Positions 1-4,324 of a stretch of DNA of 17,180 nucleotides are shown here, one piece after another. The DNA is from DASPJR01 sp035628505. Lineage in GTDB: Bacteria; Planctomycetota; SZUA-567; H5-PLA8. The translations under genes and the position numbers were made by a program. The notes beneath the pieces are model-generated. The model had not been told where the DNA came from and did not search any database. It saw nothing but the letters and a program-made list of their open reading frames with translations. How positions within the stretch are numbered: the stretch's first letter is position 1; each line of letters opens with the position of its first letter. Where the stretch lies: positions 1-17,180 of the forward strand of contig DASPJR010000046.1 of the NCBI GenBank assembly GCA_035628505.1. Direction: 5' to 3'.

Positions 1-22
1 CCTCTGTGGTTAAGTCGTGAAA
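1..22. repeat. Edge copy of a dispersed short repeat (cctctgtggttaa type)
   Basis: The first 22 bases match the core of the repeat at 10343-10364: cctctgtggttaag against cctccgtgttgaag, with gtgaaa following in both. The copy is cut by the window edge. It lies just downstream of the stop of the minus-strand gene 52-960. I recognise this wording as a class of intergenic repeat seen in many bacterial genomes, but its mechanism is not visible here. Confidence 0.5.
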
Positions 23-51
23 ACATCGCGGCGAATTCCTCGAATCCGAAA

Positions 52-960
52 TCACGAGGCCCACGCCTTCTCGCGTTCTGCAAAAAATTGCACGTGCTGC
101 GCTTTGAGCTGGTCCCAGACGACCGCTTTCAGGCGTTCGTACACCGTGATCTTCGGCTTCTCGGCGGCGGTCTCGGTCGCGTTCGATTCGGCGGCGCGTT
201 CGGCTTTCATCTCCTTTAAGAGTTCTTCGATTACGAGCAGTTCAAGCTGCTGCGGCGCGAGTTTGTAAAACACGAGGCACGCGCGGTGGAAGCGGGCGTG
301 ATTGGGAAAGTTGAACGTCAGCGCCCACTGACCGCGGTGAAAGTGCGGTCCGCGCCGCGCGGCGAGCAGCATCTTGTGAATGCCGTTGGCTGTCGTCGGC
401 GGCGTGAACTTCTCACCGGGCTCGCGCGGTCCGTTGAGCACCGCCATGAACTCACGCACGCGCTCCTTCATGATGTCCTTCACCGCTTTGACGCGCACGA
501 CGTCAACGAGCTCATGCGCGACCAGGCCGCACCCGGCTCTCGACAAACGCGAAAGTTCCGTTCGCGCAAGACCCAGCGCCGAACAGACCTTCGGCAGCGG
601 GTCCCAGTACGCGGTGTGAAACTCGCGCGGTGACTCGGCCTCGGCTTTCAGTTCGTAGCGCAAAAGATGCAGCACGATCTTGATGAGCTCTTCGAGCGCC
701 TCTTCGCGCTTCTCGGGAGACATGCTCTCTTCGGAGTTCGGCGCCAGGCCGGTCATCGACTGCCAGAGCGGCAGCGTTTTATGTTCGACGGCGCGCTCGC
801 TCCATCTGCGTTCGGCGTCGAGGTCCTCTGGAAGCTTCATGAACTGCACGACTCGATGCAGTTTTTTGACGCCCTCCGAGAGCAGCGCCGCTCCAGGATT
901 GTTGGCCTCCTCTTCCGTGAGTCCGAAAAGTTTGAGCACCTGCGGATCATGACGTTTCAT
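52..960 (-). CDS. Protein of unknown function, possible AraC-like helix-turn-helix in the middle
   Basis: 302 residues; I do not recognise the family. The ATG at 960 has a good ribosome site (GGAAGGGG, about 6 nt upstream on the minus strand). The protein is soluble, mostly helical and charged, with no signal peptide or membrane segment. Residues about 122-160 (LPKVCSALGLARTELSRLSR, then a GLVAHELVD turn) resemble one AraC/XylS-type helix-turn-helix. Unlike that family it is not at the C-terminus and no second helix-turn-helix follows. Residues 188-235 (HKMLLAARRGPHFHRGQW and neighbours) are rich in His, Arg and Phe and may form a separate domain. The C-terminus (245-302) looks like a coiled or helical tail. 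Regulation of transcription is possible but is inferred only from the helix-turn-helix resemblance. The next gene in the same direction lies 1.25 kb upstream, beyond a repeat-rich gap, so it is probably transcribed alone. Confidence 0.8.
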   Translation of the reverse strand: MKRHDPQVLKLFGLTEEEANNPGAALLSEGVKKLHRVVQFMKLPEDLDAERRWSERAVEHKTLPLWQSMTGLAPNSEESMSPEKREEALEELIKIVLHLLRYELKAEAESPREFHTAYWDPLPKVCSALGLARTELSRLSRAGCGLVAHELVDVVRVKAVKDIMKERVREFMAVLNGPREPGEKFTPPTTANGIHKMLLAARRGPHFHRGQWALTFNFPNHARFHRACLVFYKLAPQQLELLVIEELLKEMKAERAAESNATETAAEKPKITVYERLKAVVWDQLKAQHVQFFAEREKAWAS

Positions 961-1005
961 ATTTTTCCCCTTCCATCAACGACAAGGCAGAGTTTTTTGT
1001 TTGTG

Positions 1006-1034
1006 AACCGCCAAAACGCCAAGGCGCCAAGAAC
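1006..1034. repeat. Dispersed short-unit repeat (gccaagac/gccaaggc type)
   Basis: Three loose 8-9 bp units (gccaaaac, gccaaggc, gccaagaac) preceded by aacc. I recognise this wording as a common intergenic repeat in unrelated bacteria. It lies about 45 bp upstream of the start of the minus-strand gene 52-960. Confidence 0.5.
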
Positions 1035-1069
1035 GGCGTTGAGAGCGTCGCACGCGAACACGGGTTCCG

Positions 1070-1112
1070 AGCTGGGTGGCGGGTCTGTTGTGCCACGCCA
1101 CGGAGTGGTGTG
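1070..1112 (+). repeat. Hairpin module C, forward copy
   Basis: This 43-bp module matches the reverse complement of 1272-1314 at about 38 of 43 positions; the differences are concentrated in a 6-bp block after agctgggtggc. It carries an imperfect palindrome (gccacgccacggagtggtgtggc with a G/T-type change, positions 1092-1113). It starts with the same ggtggc box as modules A and B. Confidence 0.7.
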
Positions 1113-1152
1113 GCTCAAGCGCCGCCGAACAGTTTGCCGCCCGAAACTCGGC

Positions 1153-1210
1153 GGGGTGGCACGGCCCAACGGGCCGTGTCGCGCAGCGACAAGAAGCCCC
1201 GGTTGAGACG
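1153..1210 (+). repeat. Hairpin module A, copy 1
   Basis: 58 bp that recur at 1709-1766 with a single difference (g1201 against a1757), followed by weaker similarity for about 35 bp more that includes gccgaacaga. It contains two hairpins in a row: acggccc-aac-gggccgt (1161-1177) and gtcgc-gca-gcgac (1178-1190), then caagaagcccc. Confidence 0.85.
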
Positions 1211-1271
1211 TGCTCCGTCGGACGCGTGTGGCCGAACAGAATACGCGTCTTCTGAAATCGGACGGTTTGGG

Positions 1272-1314
1272 CACACCACTTCGTGGCGTGGCACAACGGC
1301 ACGGCCACCCAGCT
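1272..1314 (-). repeat. Hairpin module C, reverse copy
   Basis: Inverted partner of 1070-1112. Its palindrome differs by one base in the turn (gaag against ggag on the repeat's own strand), which leaves the stem paired. With 1070-1112 it encloses module A copy 1, giving a C-A-C composite of about 245 bp. Confidence 0.7.
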
Positions 1315-1530
1315 TGGGTACGATTGTCCGGCTGATTGCTGCTCGCCAATCCGAAATTCGCATCCGAAATGCGAACCGGCGAGTTGGGCAACTCGCGTTA
1401 CTTGCGTTGTCGGTGATTTTTCCTGAACGTTGAGTGCCGCCTGGTTTCCCTCCCGCCACAGGACGCAGCGACGGAGGTGTATATAATTCAAGCGGACTCT
1501 TCAGTACGAGATTACCCTACGAAGCGCCGA

Positions 1531-1620
1531 ATGGCAAGCAAAAACTTACCGGAAAATCAAAGCCAGCCGGACGGGTGGTCCTCCTTCCCCCTGCGGGAGG
1601 GAGTTAGAGGGAGGGGTTAG
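1531..1620 (+). other. Short frame (29 codons) running into a repeat; possible broken gene start
   Basis: An ATG at 1531 opens a frame reading MASKNLPENQSQPDG and then continuing into the ctccttccccctgcggga-type repeat, where it stops at 1620. The first 15 residues have an ordinary protein-like make-up, unlike the repeat translation that follows. A TATAAT lies at 1482-1487 with no matching -35. It could be the start of a gene cut by repeat insertion, or chance. I do not claim a product. Confidence 0.2.
1581..1620 (-). repeat. Dispersed hairpin repeat, left arm of nested inverted repeat
   Basis: Reads ctccttccccctgcgggagg and then a gttagagggaggggttag tail. Its reverse complement matches 1955-1998 in layout: ctaacccct, a pyrimidine run, then the ccctctccc/gggagaggg hairpin. 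It belongs to a family I recognise from spurious translations such as LTPYPSPLPQGERG. Confidence 0.65.
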
Positions 1621-1655
1621 CCGTTCCTCAACCGGGCGCGACCGAACAACAGAAC

Positions 1656-1700
1656 GGAATTTGTCATCTCTCAGTTCTCATTTTTCATTTCTCATTTGAA
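1656..1700. repeat. Heptamer-type repeat, left arm
   Basis: The stretch contains consecutive 7-bp units ttctcat, ttttcat, ttctcat (1675-1695) followed by ttg. Its reverse complement matches 1878-1922, where the units are caaatga, caaatga, gaactga, caactgt, gaaatga. The two arms enclose modules A (copy 2) and B. Confidence 0.7.
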
Positions 1701-1708
1701 GACCAACG

Positions 1709-1766
1709 GGGGTGGCACGGCCCAACGGGCCGTGTCGCGCAGCGACAAGAAGCCCCAGTTGAGACG
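1709..1766 (+). repeat. Hairpin module A, copy 2
   Basis: Second copy of 1153-1210 with one difference. It faces module B (1813-1861), which has the same plan on the other strand, so the two form a head-to-head pair. The extended similarity to copy 1 reaches the gccgaacaga word near 1786. Confidence 0.85.
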
Positions 1767-1812
1767 CGCTCAGTCGATGCGTGGCGCCGAACAGAAATAC
1801 ATGTCCGAACTG

Positions 1813-1861
1813 AGGCTTCTTGTTCGCTCCGCTCACCCAGCCCGCTGGGCTGGGCCACCCA
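1813..1861 (-). repeat. Hairpin module B, reverse copy
   Basis: On the minus strand it reads ggtggc, then the palindrome ccagccc-agc-gggctgg, then gtgagcggagcgaac and aagaagcctcagtt. This is the plan of module A (ggtggc, palindrome, second box, aagaagcccc(a)gtt) with a different palindrome sequence of the same 17-bp size. Confidence 0.7.
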
Positions 1862-1877
1862 GAATTGTGGGGCTGTA

Positions 1878-1922
1878 TCAAATGACAAATGAGAACTGAC
1901 AACTGTGAAATGAAAAATTCTG
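1878..1922. repeat. Heptamer-type repeat, right arm
   Basis: Five 7-bp units from 1880 (caaatga, caaatga, gaactga, caactgt, gaaatga), then aaaattc. It is the inverted partner of 1656-1700, and the similarity extends into gttct/agaac on the outer side. Confidence 0.7.
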
Positions 1923-1954
1923 TTCTCGTAATGCAATGCATCAGAGAAGGACCG

Positions 1955-1998
1955 AGGCTAACCCCTTACCCTAGCCCTCTCCCGCAAGGGGAGAGGGG
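1955..1998 (+). repeat. Dispersed hairpin repeat, right arm of nested inverted repeat
   Basis: Contains a 9-bp perfect stem, ccctctccc (1975-1983) with gggagaggg (1989-1997), and a gcaag loop. The flank ggctaacccctta matches the inverted left arm at 1581-1620. Confidence 0.75.
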
Positions 1999-2076
1999 AC
2001 CGCGCGTCCGGCTCGCGGCGCGTCCAGAGAAGCCCAACGCCTTCCCCTCACCCCGCGTTCGCTACGCTCACGTCGG

Positions 2077-2096
2077 CCCTCTCCCTCTGGAGAGGG
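2077..2096. repeat. Hairpin of the same dispersed family
   Basis: An 8-bp perfect stem, ccctctcc (2077-2084) with ggagaggg (2089-2096), and a ctct loop. It is preceded by gcgttcgctacgctcacgtc, which resembles the gttcgctccgctcac box of module B at 1821-1835. Confidence 0.65.
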
Positions 2097-2130
2097 GATC
2101 CGTCATTCTGCGAGTGGGCACAGCCCTCCC

Positions 2131-2148
2131 GGGGACAGGAGTGTCCCC
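2131..2148. repeat. Perfect hairpin downstream of the zinc-ribbon gene
   Basis: ggggaca-ggag-tgtcccc, a 7-bp perfect stem with a 4-nt loop, 59 bp past the stop of the minus-strand gene 2207-3427. No T-run follows on the minus strand, so it is not a classical intrinsic terminator, although it could still slow or end transcription. It is probably another dispersed repeat. Confidence 0.5.
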
Positions 2149-2206
2149 GCCACCACTGCGAGTGTGCTCTGGCACCCGTGAGTGTGCCGGGCACCAGTGC
2201 GAGCGA

Positions 2207-3427
2207 TCAGCGTTTGAGCGGACTCGTGAAGTACCAGATCCCGTCGCGGCGGACGAACTTCCATGTAACATGACTGGATAGCACGGGCTCCGTCGCCACG
2301 TTGAAGGCGGAGACCTGCGGCAGGCTGATGTCCAGATCTTTTTTCGGCGCCGGGATATTCAGTCGCACGTGCGTATAGACAGTTACTTTCGTCTCATCGT
2401 CTTCAAAGACAAACGGTTCATGCGTGAGGCCCTCGATAGCGGCGGTCCGGGGAACTGATTCGCCGGCGCCGAGGATGATCAGCCGCAGCGAGTCATCCGC
2501 AAGTATACGCTCCGATGGATCGATGATCTGGTTCAAGACGCGATAATCGCTGTAACGCAGCGCCACATCGAATCTCTTGAGCTGGTCGTCAAAGGTCGCC
2601 TGCGCTGCGCCCTTCATATTCAGATTAATCACGGCGCCGATGTATTCACGCCTATTCCACGCATACAGCAAAGCAAGCAGGACAACTGGGATCATCAGCA
2701 GGCGCGTGTACTCGCTGAGCTCCCCAACGACACGCTGCAGATGCGTGCCCAGTGTGCGGAGGATGTAAAAATCAAGCTTCACGTTGCAGCTCGGGCAGTG
2801 GCGATAATCTCCGCGCAGTTCGTAGCGGCAGCGCGGGCAATGCTTGATCCGGGGCTCGCGCTTGAGGCCGGTTTTCACGTCGGCTCCGCAGACGCTGCAG
2901 ATTTCTCCCGAAGGCTGCCGCCGCTTGCAGTTGGCGCACTGCACATAAAGCTCTATGTCGTCCAGGCGTAGTTCGCAGTACGGACAGACCGATTTCGAAG
3001 ACGAAATCATTTCGAAGCAGTTGGGGCATTCCTTGAAGGTCACACTTCCCGGCTTAAGCGAAGCAGAAACCAGCTCACGCAGAGTCATGCTCGTCTTGTA
3101 ATCGATCAGCTTGCGGCGCAGCAGTTCGTCGTTCAGCGCAATAGGTTCGGCATGGCGGGCCTGCCGGCGGATGGAGGTGATGGCTAGATGAAGCGCCGCC
3201 GGATCGGCCAGCTTCAGCTCGAGAACTTTGCGGGCGCAGAGCCGGTCCCAGTCGCTGACGCGGAAATGCTCGAGTGCCGTCGACAGATTCTGTTCGACCA
3301 GCACGCGCGCGGGATCATACGGCGGAACGACGTTGACTTGCTCGCACATTGGACAGATGAGCTTTCGGCCGGAGAGGCCCGCATCGGCCGAGAGCACTTC
3401 CAGGCAGCGGCTGCATTGAAATGACAT
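2207..3427 (-). CDS. Membrane-anchored protein with several zinc ribbons
   Basis: 406 residues from the chosen ATG at 3427 (MSFQCSRCLE). The frame stays open upstream to 3619, but that part overlaps the previous gene and reads poorly. GAGGGC stands about 11 nt before this ATG. Four pairs of CxxC motifs are visible: 5/8 with 25/28, 134/137 with 148/151, 164/167 with 177/180, and 197/200 with 211/214, so four zinc-ribbon-like units are likely. A single membrane segment lies at about 241-257 (LLMIPVVLLALLYAW), which places the ribbons on one side and a C-terminal domain of about 150 residues on the other. That domain (260-406) is not one I recognise; its end (HVTWKFVRRDGIWYFTSP) resembles the last strands of NTF2-like or similar alpha/beta folds. 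The start lies 13 nt past the stop of the FHA-like gene, so the two are probably co-transcribed. Function is unknown. Confidence 0.85.
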   Translation of the reverse strand: MSFQCSRCLEVLSADAGLSGRKLICPMCEQVNVVPPYDPARVLVEQNLSTALEHFRVSDWDRLCARKVLELKLADPAALHLAITSIRRQARHAEPIALNDELLRRKLIDYKTSMTLRELVSASLKPGSVTFKECPNCFEMISSSKSVCPYCELRLDDIELYVQCANCKRRQPSGEICSVCGADVKTGLKREPRIKHCPRCRYELRGDYRHCPSCNVKLDFYILRTLGTHLQRVVGELSEYTRLLMIPVVLLALLYAWNRREYIGAVINLNMKGAAQATFDDQLKRFDVALRYSDYRVLNQIIDPSERILADDSLRLIILGAGESVPRTAAIEGLTHEPFVFEDDETKVTVYTHVRLNIPAPKKDLDISLPQVSAFNVATEPVLSSHVTWKFVRRDGIWYFTSPLKR

Positions 3428-3440
3428 CACGGCGATGCCC

Positions 3441-4145
3441 TCAGGAAAGCACAATACGAAACGCGAGCGTACCGATCCAGATCTGATCGTCAGGCGATAA
3501 AATGAGACTGTGGCGCACGGCGCTGCCGTTGATTGCCAGCTCACCCTGCCGCGGCTCGATGTAGGCGGCGCCGTCTTTAACGGTGATCGTCGCGTGTTCG
3601 CGCAGCAGGGCGGTATCATTCGTCCGGAACGCCGCCGTCAGCACATCCATGCGCGGGCTTATGCTTTTTCCGAGAACGGTGCGTGCGCGGCGCAGCGAAA
3701 CTTTCTGCCCTGTCACGTCACCCGCAGTGCCTTCGATCAGGCCCAGCTGCGGCAGATCTCCAAAGACCGTATTTAACGCTCCGTTGAGCTCGGCGATCCG
3801 ACGGTGCAGCAGTCGAAAGACCGGGACGGCAACGTCCGGATATTCACGCACCAGCGCGTGCAGCGCTTTCTCTTTCAGGAATAGAAGCTGAACAGGGCCG
3901 CGCGCACTGGCGTAAGCGCCATTCTCGCCGGGCAGCTGCGCCGTTTCGCCTTCCGCCACAACGCCGATGCACTGATCCTCCAGGTACAATTCAAGCGTGC
4001 CGGAAATGACCTGAACGATGATGCCGCCCGATTCGCTGTCGGCCATGAACAGCTGGCTGTCGGTTAAATCGCGCTCGCCGGCCCGTTCCGCAACCGCCAG
4101 CAGCGCGCGATCAGACAGAAAATGGAAGAGCCCGCCGCGCAGCAA
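3441..4145 (-). CDS. cNMP-binding-like plus FHA-like domain protein
   Basis: 234 residues as given. Residues about 3-120 follow the cyclic-nucleotide-binding beta-roll pattern (SDRALLAVAERAG, VISGTLELYL, GVVAEGETA, then an ending helix with RLLHRRIAEL). Residues about 148-233 follow the FHA pattern: VLGK at 157-160, LREHATI at 181-187, INGS at 205-208 and IWIGTLAF at 222-229. FHA domains normally bind phosphothreonine peptides. Here the usual Gly-Arg is Gly-Lys and the usual Ser-Arg-x-His has Leu for Ser, so binding may be changed or lost. The phosphate-cassette Arg of true cAMP binders is also not evident. The start is uncertain: TTG at 4145 is the first conventional codon in frame, ATT at 4172 has GGAG 8 nt before it, and ATG at 4186 is in another frame. 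The gene is followed closely by the zinc-ribbon gene. Confidence 0.82.
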   Translation of the reverse strand: MLRGGLFHFLSDRALLAVAERAGERDLTDSQLFMADSESGGIIVQVISGTLELYLEDQCIGVVAEGETAQLPGENGAYASARGPVQLLFLKEKALHALVREYPDVAVPVFRLLHRRIAELNGALNTVFGDLPQLGLIEGTAGDVTGQKVSLRRARTVLGKSISPRMDVLTAAFRTNDTALLREHATITVKDGAAYIEPRQGELAINGSAVRHSLILSPDDQIWIGTLAFRIVLS

Positions 4146-4207
4146 TTCCGATTTTTCATTGATATTATGAATAAAGCACGCTCCATTGCTGGCCGTACTG
4201 AATGTTG

Positions 4208-4213
4208 AGTATA
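4208..4213 (-). promoter_or_regulatory. Possible -10 element for the cNMP/FHA-like gene
   Basis: On the minus strand this reads TATACT, in an AT-rich patch (4195-4225) 63 nt upstream of the TTG at 4145. No good -35 stands 16-18 nt before it. It is the only promoter-like word in the gap after clpB, so the gene may have its own promoter. Confidence 0.25.
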
Positions 4214-4295
4214 GTTACAATTACGTCTATCGCGGCGCTGAGTTCGCTACAATTCAAATCAAAACGCGAGATTTGGTTGGCGAGTTCGCCAGGAT

Positions 4296-4315
4296 GTGCG
4301 AACTAAAGTTCGCAC
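4296..4315. repeat. Perfect palindrome just downstream of clpB
   Basis: gtgcgaactaaagttcgcac: a 9-bp stem with a 2-nt loop, starting 10 bp beyond the clpB stop. A smaller hairpin, ggcga-gt-tcgcc, follows at 4279-4290. No T-run is present, so it is not a standard intrinsic terminator; mRNA 3'-end protection or a dispersed repeat are both possible. Confidence 0.6.
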
Positions 4316-4324
4316 CACATTTGC

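Larger units (their letters stand above)
961..2206. other. Gene-free 1.25 kb stretch filled with dispersed hairpin repeats
   Basis: No open frame here has a convincing start, composition or product; the frames of 80-180 codons are side effects of GC-rich repeats. The stretch holds, in order: a gccaag-type repeat (1006-1034); an inverted pair of 43-bp modules around a third module (1070-1314); a non-repetitive patch with an isolated TATAAT (1482-1487) and a short frame (1531-1620); a nested inverted repeat (about 1580-1998); a further hairpin (2077-2096); the hairpin 2131-2148; and two loose copies of a gcgagtgtgc...ggcacc unit (2159-2195). It separates two minus-strand genes. Confidence 0.75.

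Noticed and set aside
957..1491. Overlapping frames of 100-170 codons on both strands
   Set aside because: They are translations of repeat modules A and C (for example VAARHGPLGRAT) and share no start signal or protein-like pattern.
3428..3619. Longer N-terminus of the zinc-ribbon protein (start at 3619)
   Set aside because: It overlaps most of 180 bp of the FHA-like coding sequence, whereas ATG 3427 starts right at the first zinc ribbon with a ribosome site.
4279..4315. Intrinsic terminator after clpB
   Set aside because: Hairpins are clear, but no U-run follows in the direction of clpB transcription.
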